Assembly: GCA_902493385.1 (NCBI GenBank)
Contig: CABUPO010000006.1
Span: 91,086-155,085, forward strand
Length of the DNA: 64,000 nt
DNA from: an uncultured Lachnospiraceae bacterium
Lineage (GTDB): Bacteria; Bacillota; Clostridia; Lachnospirales; Lachnospiraceae
Direction of reading: 5' to 3'
The notes below the pieces were generated by a model that saw nothing but the letters and a program-made list of their open reading frames with translations, was not told the DNA's origin and did no database searches. How positions within the stretch are numbered: the first letter of the stretch is position 1; each line of letters starts with the position of its first letter. Positions 34,541-43,619 of the stretch are shown in pieces. Both the position numbers and the translations under genes were made by a program.

Positions 34541-35188
34541 ATGAAAAAGAAGCTTGTAATATTTGATATGGACGGAACTATTCTTGATACGCTTGATGAT
34601 TTGACAGATTCTGTTAATTATGCTTTGTCTTACTGCGGTTATCCAAAGCATACAAGGGATGAAGTAAGAAGCTTTGTCGGCAACGGGATTTTGAAGCTGG
34701 TTGAAAGAAGCCTTCCTTCTGATGCAGGAGAGGACGATATAGATAAAGTATTTCATGCGTTTAAAGATTATTACAAAGTACATTGCCATGATAAGACCAG
34801 GCCTTATCCCGGCATTATAAATGTTATGGAGACCTTAAAAGAAAAAGGTTTTCTGACGGCAGTGGTTTCTAATAAGGCTGATTTTGCAGTGCAGGAATTA
34901 TGTCTTAGATATTTTCCGGATTTGGTTGACTGCGCGGTGGGCGAGCGGAAAGGAACTAACAAAAAGCCCGCTCCGGATTCTGTAATATCTGTGATGAAAA
35001 CATTAAATGTAAGCCCTCAGGAATCAGTTTATATAGGTGATTCCGATGTGGATATTGAGACGGCAGAAAATGCGGGAATTGATTGTATTGCCGTGACATG
35101 GGGATTTCGTGAGTACGAGTATCTGAAGCAGTGCGGCGCAGGGGTATTTGCCAATAAGGCCGATGACATTTTAGATATGCTTTTATAA
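34541..35188 (+). CDS. HAD family phosphatase (phosphoglycolate phosphatase-like)
   Basis: A 215-residue cytoplasmic hydrolase. The HAD motifs are IFDMDGTILDT with the nucleophilic Asp (motif I), VVSNKADF (II), the Lys in NKKPAPDSV (III) and IGDSDVDIETAENAG (IV). A helical cap between motifs I and II fits the Gph/PGP subgroup. The ATG at 34541 is preferred; AAGGGA is ten bases upstream. Substrate assignment is by similarity only. Confidence 0.9.
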   Translation: MKKKLVIFDMDGTILDTLDDLTDSVNYALSYCGYPKHTRDEVRSFVGNGILKLVERSLPSDAGEDDIDKVFHAFKDYYKVHCHDKTRPYPGIINVMETLKEKGFLTAVVSNKADFAVQELCLRYFPDLVDCAVGERKGTNKKPAPDSVISVMKTLNVSPQESVYIGDSDVDIETAENAGIDCIAVTWGFREYEYLKQCGAGVFANKADDILDMLL

Positions 35189-35260
35189 ACTTTGAAGAGC
35201 ATCCTAAAGGGTAACTCGTATGGATAAGTGCAATGAAAAAGTAAAAATGTAATTAAATTA

Positions 35261-35289
35261 TTGACAACAAATAATGAAAATGATAATCT
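35261..35289 (+). promoter_or_regulatory. Promoter of the interrupted metalloprotease gene
   Basis: Perfect TTGACA (35261-35266), 17-bp spacer and TAATCT (35284-35289), about 105 bp before the ATG at 35394. It stays with the 5' fragment, so the 3' fragment and the gene after it are now separated from their promoter by 10.8 kb. Confidence 0.6.
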
Positions 35290-35393
35290 TGGTTTAAAGA
35301 AAGGATTGGGAGACTTAAATTCTTAATATATCTATGACATCATATTCCTTTTTGTAACTGTTAATCAAAAGCATGTTAAAAGGAGGAACTCAT

Positions 35394-35567
35394 ATGAGTA
35401 CAAACACTACATTATATGAAGCTGAATCATCTGTTAACACACAATATGAAACAAGGATTATTGAGAAAACAGGCTGTTCAAATGGTAAGTGCGTTGGCTG
35501 GATTGGATATGGTAGATATCTGCAGTTTAATCACATATGGGTTAAACCAGATAGGGATAAAAATTGA
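35394..35567 (+). pseudogene. 5' fragment of a CBM-metalloprotease gene, cut by a transposon
   Basis: AAGGAGG leads the ATG, and the frame begins a CBM6/35-type domain: LYEAESSVN, then CSNGKCVGWIGYGRYLQFN. After VKPD (Asp codon 35550-35552) the sequence enters the transposon and stops after four foreign residues. The missing second half of this domain is found at 46396, in the same reading frame. The start shows no signal peptide and the upstream frame is closed by a stop, which is odd for a carbohydrate-binding protease. Likely nonfunctional as it stands. Confidence 0.85.
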
Positions 35568-35612
35568 TATGTATGGGCAGGAGTACAGATTCTCTCCTGC
35601 CTTTGCCTGTAT

Positions 35613-37271
35613 TCAGGCTGTTTGTAGATTGGTACGCTGCATATATTCCTGTTCCATTGCCCGCATTTCCTCGTCGGTGGGAACATCCACAATCCCGACA
35701 TAGGAATAATAAATATCAACCGCCTGCGTCCGTTTCCCGTCCTGCTTCACACGCTCATGGATAACGATTTTATCCACAAAAGCATTAAGGATTTCGGGCG
35801 TCAGTTCCTCAATGCGGGTATACTTCTTGGTAACAGCTATCAGCTTTGCAACATTCGTCACTTCCGTATCTGCTTCGCTGACTTCGGCGGTCAGTATTTC
35901 GATTTCCTGTTCCAGTTGCTTCTGCTCCGCTTCATATCCGTCGGACAGCTTGTAAAAGCGTTCATCGCTTAATTTCCCATTGACATTATCCTCATAGATT
36001 TTACGGAACAGACGGTCAAGCTCTTTTATCCGCTTTTCGTCCTTTTCTATCCGTTTCTGCTTTTCGGAGAGTTCAAACCTCCGTTCTGCAAGGGTCGTGT
36101 CAATCTGCTGTCGGATAAATACCCGTTCAAACTGCTGTAAATAGGACAGGAAATGCTGTAACTGTTTTAACACTAACTGGTACAGGGCTTCTTCCCGTAT
36201 ATAGTGCTGCGTACAGTTCTGGGAACGGCTTGTGCGCTTATACTGCGAACAGCGGAAGTGCGTATAACCGTTGGCGGTGGCAAGGCTTAATTTCGCCCCG
36301 CAATCCGCACAGTAGAGCAGCCCCGAAAAGATACTGGTCGTGCCGCTTTTGGTCGGTCTGCGCTTATTTCCCCGTATCATCTGCACTTTATCCCACACAT
36401 CCTTGTCGATAATCGGGGTGTGTGCGCCCTCGATATAAGCCCGCCTGTCTTTGGCGGTGGGGATACGCTTCTTGCTCTTAAAGCCTAAACGGGTAGATTT
36501 GAAGCTCTCTGTCACGCCGATATACGCCACATTTTCCAGAATCGCCGATACCATGCAAGGCTCCCAACCATAAGGGTTTTCCGACACTTTTGCAACGCCA
36601 ATACCCTTTGACACTTTGTAGGCTGACGGGGTAAGCACCTTATCTTCCCACAGGATTGTGGCAATGGCTGACATCCCCTTGCCCTGCATACAGAGCGAAA
36701 ATATCCTGCGGACAACCGCCGCCGCTTCTTCGTCCACCAACCAACGGGTCTTATCGTCTGGATTTTTCAGATAACCGTAGGGCGGCGCGCCTAAATGCTC
36801 GCCTGCAAGCCCTTTTGCTTTTTTAACTTCCTTTACCTTTTTGCTCGTGCTTTTGGGATACCACTCGTTAAACAAATTGGTAAAGGCGGCAAATTCATTG
36901 CTTTCAAGGCTGCCTGTGTCCACGTTGTCCATGATGGCGATAAAACGCACGCCTGCTTCGGGATAGATGATTTCAGAATAGGAACCGACTTCGATATAGT
37001 TCCTGCCGAAACGGGACAAATCCTTGACGATGACTGTTTTCACAAGCCCTTTTTCAATATCTGCCGACATTTCCTTAAAAGAGGGACGGTCAAAATTCGT
37101 GCCTGTGAAACCGTCGTCCACATAGTATTTCGGATTTGGAAAACCATGCTCCTTAGCGTACTTCAATAGATATTCTTTTTGATTTACAATACTGTTGCTC
37201 TCGCCCTCCCGTCCGTCGTCTTGGCTTAACCTGCAATAGAGGGCTGTGATTTCTTCCTGCTGTCTTATCAT
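35613..37271 (-). CDS. Large serine recombinase (TnpX-like)
   Basis: A 552-residue site-specific recombinase that excises and inserts the element. The N-terminal resolvase domain has ALYCRLSQDD with the catalytic Ser and the IVKDLSRFGRNY segment; a recombinase domain (GYLKNPDDKTRWLVDEEAAAV) and zinc ribbon (YCADCGAKLS, then further Cys in the SQNCTQ region) follow, then a coiled coil and a C-terminal DUF4368-like part. AAGGAGC five bases upstream fixes the ATG at 37271. It lies 60 bp from the left element end, as expected for this family. Confidence 0.95.
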   Translation of the reverse strand: MIRQQEEITALYCRLSQDDGREGESNSIVNQKEYLLKYAKEHGFPNPKYYVDDGFTGTNFDRPSFKEMSADIEKGLVKTVIVKDLSRFGRNYIEVGSYSEIIYPEAGVRFIAIMDNVDTGSLESNEFAAFTNLFNEWYPKSTSKKVKEVKKAKGLAGEHLGAPPYGYLKNPDDKTRWLVDEEAAAVVRRIFSLCMQGKGMSAIATILWEDKVLTPSAYKVSKGIGVAKVSENPYGWEPCMVSAILENVAYIGVTESFKSTRLGFKSKKRIPTAKDRRAYIEGAHTPIIDKDVWDKVQMIRGNKRRPTKSGTTSIFSGLLYCADCGAKLSLATANGYTHFRCSQYKRTSRSQNCTQHYIREEALYQLVLKQLQHFLSYLQQFERVFIRQQIDTTLAERRFELSEKQKRIEKDEKRIKELDRLFRKIYEDNVNGKLSDERFYKLSDGYEAEQKQLEQEIEILTAEVSEADTEVTNVAKLIAVTKKYTRIEELTPEILNAFVDKIVIHERVKQDGKRTQAVDIYYSYVGIVDVPTDEEMRAMEQEYMQRTNLQTA

Positions 37272-37379
37272 GGGGTGCTCCTTTCCGACAGCAGACACTG
37301 TATTGTGGAGTGTAGATACAGTGTACCATATCTGCCCGCCAACTTCAACGCTTTAAAGTAATAATTCTCCGTCCGTTTC

Positions 37380-37679
37380 TTATTTTTCATCATCACAGCC
37401 CTCCCAATCGCCATATCCGTACTCAAATCCAGAGATGTTCCGATGAAAAATCCCTGTGAGCATACTGAGCAGGTCACGCCCTCCCTCTCGGAAATGGGCG
37501 CTGACCGTATATTCCGTGCCGCCGATTTTCTCGGTAAAACATATCTTTTCTGGGATACGGACAAGTGGAGTTACATTCTCAACAGGCGGCAGCGGTGGAT
37601 AAACCTTGTTGGGATTTACCATAGGAGCGTCTTTGTGTTCCTCCAGAATAGATAGGATTTCACTTTTTGAATGTCTCAT
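37380..37679 (-). CDS. TnpW-like transposon protein
   Basis: A 99-residue protein with a Pro-rich N-terminal half (VYPPLPPVENVTP) and a C-terminal core, FTEKIGGTEYTVSAHF, that matches the short TnpW family found in Tn4451-like elements; its function is unknown. It overlaps the end of the relaxase gene by 4 bp and precedes the recombinase gene. A competing minus-strand frame (37268-37564) is judged a shadow. Confidence 0.7.
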   Translation of the reverse strand: MRHSKSEILSILEEHKDAPMVNPNKVYPPLPPVENVTPLVRIPEKICFTEKIGGTEYTVSAHFREGGRDLLSMLTGIFHRNISGFEYGYGDWEGCDDEK

Positions 37680-39043
37680 TCTCTCTGCAATTCCTCCCTC
37701 CTGCGGTCTGTGCTGCCCGTTCTGGTGCTCGGATTTGACCGCTGATTTTCCAGAGTATCATGGATTTGATTTAAACAGTCGTCGATGTGGGCAGAGCGTT
37801 TTTCGATGGCGGTGGCATATTTCAGCCGCCTGCGAAGCTCTGTTATCTCTGCTGTCACGCCCTGTTTTTCTTCCCTAAGTTTCTCTTTTTCGGCTGGTAA
37901 GGCTCTGCGTATCCTGTTCTGCAAGTGCCGCCGATGGTCGATAAGCCTGTCCAGTTCCGTTTGGTTGTTGTCCCTGTCGGCGTGTAAATCGGAGAGGGTG
38001 GAGATGTTATGCGCCGACATATACCGCACCTGTGCGGTAATCTCGTCCAATTTCCGAAGCTCCTGCTTCATCAGCGGGCTTGTCGGCTTGTAGTCTGTCC
38101 CCTTTGGCAATATCCCCAACTGATAGCACCAGTAGTAATAAAGGGCAAGGATGCCTGTGGTTTTCTGGTGTGGTCGCCACGCCTTTTTGTACTGTTCGGG
38201 CATATAAGGGGAATAGGAAATCCTCGCTTTGTAATTCCCGTATCTCGCCCTCGTCCCTAAGTGGCTGCGGATAAATTCTGGCGTTAATCGCCCGTCAAGG
38301 GTATCAAGCCTTGTAAAATGTTCGTACTGCGGCAGCTTCATTTTCCAGTGTGCGCCTGTAAAATCAATCTCGTAGCCTTTATCAATCAGATATTTCATCA
38401 TGTGCGGCATATCACGGCTGCCGCTGATTGCCTCTGCCAAGTCCTCCAGATAGACGTTATAGCGGGTCGGCTTTCCGCTTTTTTCATCCAGATACAGCGG
38501 TCTGGACGGGGCTTTCTTTGGGTGTTCAATGACCGATAATCCGTATTCCCTGCATAGCCTGTCTGATACAGTACGCAATCTTTTCTGCTCGGATTTTGAA
38601 TAATCATATTTCCGCCCATCTATAAAGGAAACAGAATTAAAACAGAAATGATTGTGCAGGTGTTCCTTATCAAGATGGGTGGTAACGATAATCTGATATT
38701 TGTCGCCCCACATTTCCCTTGCCAGTTTCAAGCCGATTTCATGGCACTGCTCGGGAGTGACTTCATTCGGTTTGAAGCTCTGGTAGCCGTGCCATGCAAT
38801 ATATCCGCCCGACTTCTGGTACTGCTTTTTTGTCAAAATCATCTGTTCCAAAGCGGTTTCCTTCAGACAGTTGACAGCGGAAACATACTCGCCATTATCT
38901 GTCTTTTCTGGATTCCGCACATAAGAGAACACATTAAGGAAGTCCTGCAATTCATCACTTGGCACGGTCTTTTCTGGATTTTCCACATAATCAATGAGGT
39001 CTTTTAATCGTCCTTTGATGTGCCATAAACTTGTTGTCGCCAT
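37676..39043 (-). CDS. MobP-type relaxase (TnpZ-like)
   Basis: A 455-residue relaxase that would nick the transfer origin and pilot the strand during mobilisation by a helper conjugation system. The His triad THLDKEHLHNHFCFNS is visible near residues 128-143, with the N-terminal region holding two catalytic Tyr candidates. The C-terminal third is a charged coiled coil. The ATG at 39043 has AAGGGG upstream and lies one base after the mobC stop, so the two are coupled. Confidence 0.92.
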   Translation of the reverse strand: MATTSLWHIKGRLKDLIDYVENPEKTVPSDELQDFLNVFSYVRNPEKTDNGEYVSAVNCLKETALEQMILTKKQYQKSGGYIAWHGYQSFKPNEVTPEQCHEIGLKLAREMWGDKYQIIVTTHLDKEHLHNHFCFNSVSFIDGRKYDYSKSEQKRLRTVSDRLCREYGLSVIEHPKKAPSRPLYLDEKSGKPTRYNVYLEDLAEAISGSRDMPHMMKYLIDKGYEIDFTGAHWKMKLPQYEHFTRLDTLDGRLTPEFIRSHLGTRARYGNYKARISYSPYMPEQYKKAWRPHQKTTGILALYYYWCYQLGILPKGTDYKPTSPLMKQELRKLDEITAQVRYMSAHNISTLSDLHADRDNNQTELDRLIDHRRHLQNRIRRALPAEKEKLREEKQGVTAEITELRRRLKYATAIEKRSAHIDDCLNQIHDTLENQRSNPSTRTGSTDRRREELQRE

Positions 39044-39044
39044 A

Positions 39045-39401
39045 TCAGACTGCCCCTTTTTCAATCAGTTTTGCCACATCAAAACGCTGCGGAGCGGTAA
39101 ATGTCTGCTGTAATTCCAGTATAAAATCTTCAATCTCTTTACAGGTTTCTGCGGCGGCGGGATAGTAAGGGATGCACGTTTGAAAGGCGGCGTGTACCTC
39201 GTAAAGAGCGTTCAGCAGCTCCCAAAACTCTCTCGGCGGCTGTGGCTGCGGAGCATTGCCCCTGCATAACTGCCGCATAAATTCTGCAACGGATATGCCG
39301 CAGGCGGCGGCACACTGCTTTAATTTTTCACTTTCTTCATCATTCAGTCGGAAAGAAACGGGGATATTCCGCACGTTCTTTTCTGATTTTTCTTTACTCA
39401 A
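39045..39401 (-). CDS. MobC-like relaxosome protein
   Basis: A 118-residue accessory protein with a ribbon-helix-helix N-terminal part (NIPVSFRLNDEESEKLKQ, GISVAEFMRQLCRG), a Pro-rich turn and a helical C-terminus. It would bind near the transfer origin and help the relaxase. A TTG with GGAGG eight bases upstream is the best start; an in-frame TTG at 39416 overlaps that site. Confidence 0.88.
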   Translation of the reverse strand: MSKEKSEKNVRNIPVSFRLNDEESEKLKQCAAACGISVAEFMRQLCRGNAPQPQPPREFWELLNALYEVHAAFQTCIPYYPAAAETCKEIEDFILELQQTFTAPQRFDVAKLIEKGAV

Positions 39402-40065
39402 TCGTTGTTCCTCCAATCATAAATTTTTCTTTTTAACGGGGTATTTAGGGGTGTCCCCTAAGTGAAGTCCACACGCCTTTAGGCTGTGGATTTGGATTGT
39501 GGCTGACACAATCCGATGCTCGCTATCCCTGTGGACACCGCCACAGGGTAACTTTTCTGTGCAGCCGACTTCTTCCATACCTGTCTTTACCCGCCGAAAA
39601 GAAAATCCTATGTTTCTCCACCTCCATTCTGGGTATGATTTCTTCCTTTGATTTCAGACATACAAAAAAGCCGCCACACGGCATCACGAATGGCAGGGGG
39701 ATTTCCCTCCTGTCCAAAATCGCAATGCTATGTAACGGCTTTGAAATTCAAAACCCTTGCTGCATACACCAACCGAAAAAAGCAGCGTACTCTCGGCGGC
39801 GGTCAGTTCCTTTCCATTGGCTGACTTCCAATCGGCTTGCTTATGTGATTTTCAATCTTCAAATCTCTCAATCATGTTGAGAATTAAAAAATTCCCTCAT
39901 GGGTATTTCAGAATACCATAGCGGGGATATGGCTGTCAAGATTTAGCGCAAACTTTTTAGTATGCCCTGTGGACAGGGATTTTATTCATACGTTCTGAAA
40001 GCAGGGCAGGATACTGTATGTAAGAATACCCTCATATACGAAGATATAAGGGTGTTATCAAACCA
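39402..40065. other. 664-bp non-coding stretch of the transposon with candidate transfer origin
   Basis: Four adjacent hairpins stand at 39445-39548, directly upstream of the mob genes: TTAGGGG/CCCCTAA (39445-39461), a bulged TCCACAcGCCT/AGGCTGTGGA (39468-39490), GGATTGTG/CACAATCC (39494-39514) and CCCTGTGG/CCACAGGG (39527-39548). This dense row of perfect repeats beside mobC is what a transfer origin looks like; no nick site is assigned. The remaining part (39549-40065) shows a possible short minus-strand frame that I do not trust and no clear gene. Confidence 0.55.
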
Positions 40066-40539
40066 TTAGGCACAGAGATATTTTTTCATCTGCATCTTTA
40101 TTTTTTCTTTTGCAAGGGCGGCAGACTGCTGTGCCGCCCTTGCTGAACAGCCATCCAACGCCCCAATCATGCGGTAGGTATAGCCGCAGTCATAGTGGAG
40201 CAGGAAACGCCGCTTTTGTGTTTCGGGAAGTGCGTCAATCGCACGATAGAGAAATTCGTCCCGTTCTGCGTCAAGGAGAAGCTCGTCAAGGCTTTTCGGG
40301 AGCCTTAACGCCCGCCTCTGCAAAGTTTCCTCCCACACCTCGCTAAACTCCCTGTGCCGCCAGTCCCAGTTCTGGATTTTACGGTTGTCCAGTTCCAGCC
40401 TGCGGAACGCCAGATAGAACGCATGGGATACTTCCAACTCGTGATATTTGCCCTGCCCGTCCTTAAAGCTGATAAGATACCGTGCGCCATTCTCCACGGT
40501 TTCCTCCTTCAGCGTGTATGTCTTTGTTCGGTATGCCAT
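40066..40539 (-). CDS. Sigma-70 region 4-like regulator
   Basis: A 157-residue protein of a type frequent in Firmicute conjugative and mobilizable elements: an N-terminal portion around a compact beta hairpin, then a region 4-like helix-turn-helix (AIDALPETQKRRFLLHYDCG, YTYRMIGALDGCSARAAQQS). It likely controls transposon genes as a specialised sigma-like factor. GGAGG precedes the ATG at 40539. Confidence 0.75.
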   Translation of the reverse strand: MAYRTKTYTLKEETVENGARYLISFKDGQGKYHELEVSHAFYLAFRRLELDNRKIQNWDWRHREFSEVWEETLQRRALRLPKSLDELLLDAERDEFLYRAIDALPETQKRRFLLHYDCGYTYRMIGALDGCSARAAQQSAALAKEKIKMQMKKYLCA

Positions 40540-40620
40540 TGTCTTTCCTCCAGAATAAATTGAGTGAGAGGTCTTTGACCTCTCACCCAATAGCCCGCAG
40601 GAAAGCGCTTATCTTAGATG

Positions 40621-41046
40621 TTACAAAATCTTTTTCAGTTTTTTCCGCAGATGGTCTAACCTTGCGTAAATCGCTCCCGTTGTTAAACCGACAATCGGTG
40701 CAATCTCTTTTGTGGTATATCCCTGCATTTTCAGCAGGAGAATGAGCAGGGTACGCTTATCCACTGTGAGCAATGCCCGATACAGCGCTTCGCTGTCGAT
40801 TTCATTTAACAAATCTTCAACGGAACGTACCTCCGCCTGCGGCTCGGTATCCGCCATTTCTTCCAGATACTCCGCAACATCATTCATGTAGCGGTAAAAC
40901 CGCCTGTTGGAATTAAACTCCGCTCTGTCATAAATGCGGATTTCTTCAATGATACGTTCCGAAACGCCATACTCCCTCAAAATCTTTTCCTCGGCTTCTT
41001 TCCAGAGCCGCCATTTCCTTTCTTCCCGTCCGTGATTGTACGCCAC
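40621..41046 (-). CDS. Sigma factor-like helix-turn-helix protein
   Basis: A 141-residue protein: an N-terminal charged helical part (MAYNHGREERKWRLWKEAEE) and a C-terminal region 4-type helix-turn-helix (TVDKRTLLILLLKMQGYTTK, then EIAPIVGLTTGAIYARLDHL). The start is a GTG eight bases behind GGAGG; the frame stays open further upstream but that part reads as non-coding. It pairs with the preceding sigma-like gene as transposon regulators. Confidence 0.7.
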   Translation of the reverse strand: MAYNHGREERKWRLWKEAEEKILREYGVSERIIEEIRIYDRAEFNSNRRFYRYMNDVAEYLEEMADTEPQAEVRSVEDLLNEIDSEALYRALLTVDKRTLLILLLKMQGYTTKEIAPIVGLTTGAIYARLDHLRKKLKKIL

Positions 41047-41505
41047 GTCCTTTACCTCCAATCTGAATTTTTTTGAGTGAAAATTCAGACTGGCAGGTGG
41101 GGAACGACACCCAATACCCGAAGCAGGCTTGTCCTGCTGACAGGCAAAAAGCGACAAAAGAAAAACCGCAAAGGCTGTCACACCTTTACGGTTATGGGGG
41201 ATTACACTTCTATTTTGTAGATATTTGACATCTGGTTTGAGGGTAAAAGAGTACCATGCACAAGTGAGGATTTTTTTAACAGACTGTCCTCGTCAGTCCA
41301 TGATACTATGTATGTAAACGTCCGCCGAAGCAGGCGGCAGAGTGGAATAGGCTTGCGCCCACACATGAAAAATCCCTCCAAACTTCAAAACGAAGTCAGA
41401 GGGAAATCAAGCCATAACAAAACTGCCCGCCGAACATCGTTTTTTTTATTCGTCGGGCTTTGTATAAAAGAATAGAGCCGATGATCTGTGAGTTTACTCA
41501 CAAGT
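41047..41505. other. 459-bp region between transposon regulators and cargo
   Basis: No convincing gene. It holds two terminator-like hairpins described separately, and a TCTGAATTTT/AAAATTCAGA hairpin near 41059-41087 just upstream of the sigma-like gene. The base composition changes here from GC-rich backbone to AT-rich cargo. Confidence 0.5.
41153..41193 (-). terminator. Intrinsic terminator ending the cargo transcript
   Basis: On the minus strand AACCGTAAAGG and CCTTTGCGGTT form a stem (41164-41193) followed by TTTCTTTT. It separates the cargo operon from the transposon sigma-like genes. Confidence 0.75.
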
Positions 41506-41516
41506 TCATCGGCTCT
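41474..41516 (-). terminator. Large hairpin at the end of the KTR gene
   Basis: AGAGCCGATGA (41474-41484) pairs with TCATCGGCTCT (41506-41516), with a second inner stem TGTGAG/CTCACA. On the minus strand ATTCTTTTATA follows. It overlaps the last codons of the KTR gene. Confidence 0.65.
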
Positions 41517-41685
41517 GCGTCTGTGCGTCTGGCTCTTTGATGATTGTTACTTGCAAATTCTTTGCTTTAATCAATGTTTCTTGTTTACACTTCGGACAGT
41601 ATAGAGGAAAATTTTTCAATTCTGTATCTGTCCGTATCTGTAACCTTGTTTTACTTTTGCAAATAGGGCAATACACCCATTCCAT
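41506..41685 (-). CDS. Cysteine-rich KTR domain protein
   Basis: A 59-residue zinc-ribbon protein with two CxxC pairs, VYCPICKSKTRLQIR and PLYCPKCKQETL, the second with the KQET context that names the family. Small KTR proteins are common on Firmicute mobile elements; function unknown. GGAGG lies nine bases before the ATG at 41685. It is the last cargo gene. Confidence 0.85.
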   Translation of the reverse strand: MEWVYCPICKSKTRLQIRTDTELKNFPLYCPKCKQETLIKAKNLQVTIIKEPDAQTQSR

Positions 41686-41702
41686 ATACCCCAACCTCCA
41701 TT

Positions 41703-42407
41703 CTAATCCAGCATATCTATATATTCTTCTAAACAAATTCCTTGAGAGTATATCTCCAAAGCAGCTTCTTTTCCAACATATCTGTAATGCCAAGGTTCAT
41801 TTATAACACCAGTTATGTCTGTTTTATTTGAGGGATAACGCTTTATAAATCCATACGTATGAGCATTTTCCGCAAGCCAGTTATAAACATCATCACTGGA
41901 ACTTTTTGTAGTATCTGCGTTTATATCGACTGCAATACCAAGTTGATGTTCACTTGTGCCGGGAATCGCCACCCATTGCTCTGCAAGTTTTTTCGCTTCA
42001 GATTTTGATTTTCCCTCATTTTCATATGCTTCTATTTTTTCGTCCAATAGTTGCTGCTGTTCTTCCTGCGTCCTATATCCCTCTCTGACAAACAAGCCAT
42101 ATCCTTGCGCTCTTGCGGCATTAAACATTTCCTGCAATTCTGGATAAATTCTGGAATCGACCTTTTCTCCGTTTGATAATTCTGTAAGCTCCACTTCATA
42201 ATCAGCAGGAATATAATTATCACGATTTACAAGAATCAGATTCCAACCATTATCTTCACTGGCTACATGATGTGTTATGTTGCTAAGAAAGGGCACTGTA
42301 AAAGATGAATTAAGAACCTTTCCTGCTATCGCACACAACATTACTATAAATAATAGGATAAACAGTATTTTTACTTTGTGTTTTTTCCGTCTTGTATATC
42401 GTTTCAA
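41703..42407 (-). CDS. VanY-like D-Ala-D-Ala carboxypeptidase (M15B)
   Basis: A 234-residue membrane-anchored peptidase with an N-terminal helix (ILFILLFIVMLCAIAG) and an extracellular M15 domain. The zinc motif appears as TSEHQLGIAVDINAD (SxHxxGxAxD), followed by NEPWHYRYVG with the third ligand and catalytic context. The family trims the terminal D-Ala from peptidoglycan stems; VanY does this in glycopeptide resistance. Start is TTG overlapping the permease stop region. Here it is coupled to an ABC exporter and a sigma factor rather than to vanA-type genes. Confidence 0.88.
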   Translation of the reverse strand: MKRYTRRKKHKVKILFILLFIVMLCAIAGKVLNSSFTVPFLSNITHHVASEDNGWNLILVNRDNYIPADYEVELTELSNGEKVDSRIYPELQEMFNAARAQGYGLFVREGYRTQEEQQQLLDEKIEAYENEGKSKSEAKKLAEQWVAIPGTSEHQLGIAVDINADTTKSSSDDVYNWLAENAHTYGFIKRYPSNKTDITGVINEPWHYRYVGKEAALEIYSQGICLEEYIDMLD

Positions 42408-43619
42408 TTATTTTATCTCCACCTTTTTGTAAACTTTGTACAGTATAGGTTGAAAAATCAAGCATATCACTGCATATACAGGAACAATAACGGCTGCTAT
42501 TGTTGTTACTTTTCCTCCCAATGTCATAAGTCCAGATTCTTTAATATCTAAATAAATTTCTAATAACTGGTCAGGAAAGAAAGAGCATAATCCAGGCAAC
42601 GTAATAATTCTGCTTAAAAACGGAAACGCACATAACACGATAAACGGTACAATAATCGCTGTTGGAGTAGAGCGTGTAAGTGCTGATACCAACATTGCAA
42701 GTGTAGAAGCAAATATCGTTCCTATATACCCACCCAAAACAATAAAAAGATATGCCTGTAAAAAAGTAATATTATAAACACTTCTCCATAAATCTAATTG
42801 GATAGGGCAATTTGCACCGTCTGCGCCTAATACGAAAAGTACAATCAACGTATATAGAAGTACAAAAACCACATAAAATCCCGTAGTAATACAAAAACCA
42901 GTACCTATCTTTGCAGAAATTCCTCTATTTCTTCCAAATCTGGTAGAGAAGAAAATAGAATCTGCTTTTGCCTGAAATTCGTCAGAAAATATTCCAGATA
43001 CAAAAAATCCTATCACTAAAGCCAAAATCAGTATAAAGGTCGAGATATTTTGCAGTAACGCAGCCCAACCGTCCATATATTCATAGTAAAAGGGTGTTTC
43101 CAAATCTTCATACTTCTGAATCATAAAATCTTTTTCTTTTTGTGTAAATGTTTCTTCTCCAGAATCAAACCATTCTTTTAAAGTAGAAATTCTCCTTTCA
43201 TAGATAGTTCCGACTTCATCATCAGAAACATTATCAGCCGCAGAATAATCATAGTCCCTGTATTTACTGAATGCCTGATTGATTACATCAATAATGCTTG
43301 CAATTCCTTGTTTTTTTGCGTATGCCTTATTTTGTTCCGTAATATCGTCAGACAATGCTTCTTCAGAATTGTTAATTGTCCTGTTTTCTTCAAGAACCTT
43401 GCTTAAAGTATCTTCAGTCAAGTAACCTGCCCATTCATTTTTAGCTTCTCTTAAATCTCTTGCAGCTGAAATTCCAACAGAATGATTTCCGTTTTCATCA
43501 ACGTATTCTACCCTGTTAATCGTTAAAATACTGGTTATCACAAGTATTACGAGCAATACGATGACCGCAATTCTATTTTTTGATTTAGAAAACACTTTTT
43601 TTATTTCAAAACGCAACAT
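42408..43619 (-). CDS. ABC-2 type permease (cargo)
   Basis: A 403-residue membrane protein: one N-terminal helix (IAVIVLLVILVITSILTI), a large outer domain of about 150 residues rich in Asp, Glu and Asn, then five C-terminal segments. This layout matches ABC-2 permeases of antibiotic-peptide export or immunity systems. It overlaps the ATPase gene by 14 bp. The start between two nearby ATGs is uncertain; AGGTG six bases away favours 43619. Confidence 0.8.
   Translation of the reverse strand: MLRFEIKKVFSKSKNRIAVIVLLVILVITSILTINRVEYVDENGNHSVGISAARDLREAKNEWAGYLTEDTLSKVLEENRTINNSEEALSDDITEQNKAYAKKQGIASIIDVINQAFSKYRDYDYSAADNVSDDEVGTIYERRISTLKEWFDSGEETFTQKEKDFMIQKYEDLETPFYYEYMDGWAALLQNISTFILILALVIGFFVSGIFSDEFQAKADSIFFSTRFGRNRGISAKIGTGFCITTGFYVVFVLLYTLIVLFVLGADGANCPIQLDLWRSVYNITFLQAYLFIVLGGYIGTIFASTLAMLVSALTRSTPTAIIVPFIVLCAFPFLSRIITLPGLCSFFPDQLLEIYLDIKESGLMTLGGKVTTIAAVIVPVYAVICLIFQPILYKVYKKVEIK

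Noticed and set aside
37268..37564. 98-residue minus-strand frame in the transposon
   Set aside because: Overlaps the TnpW-like gene and the recombinase start, and its product has no recognisable features.
39523..39717. 64-residue minus-strand frame upstream of mobC
   Set aside because: Starts with TTG inside a GGAGG-like stretch and covers part of the hairpin row; composition does not look protein-like.
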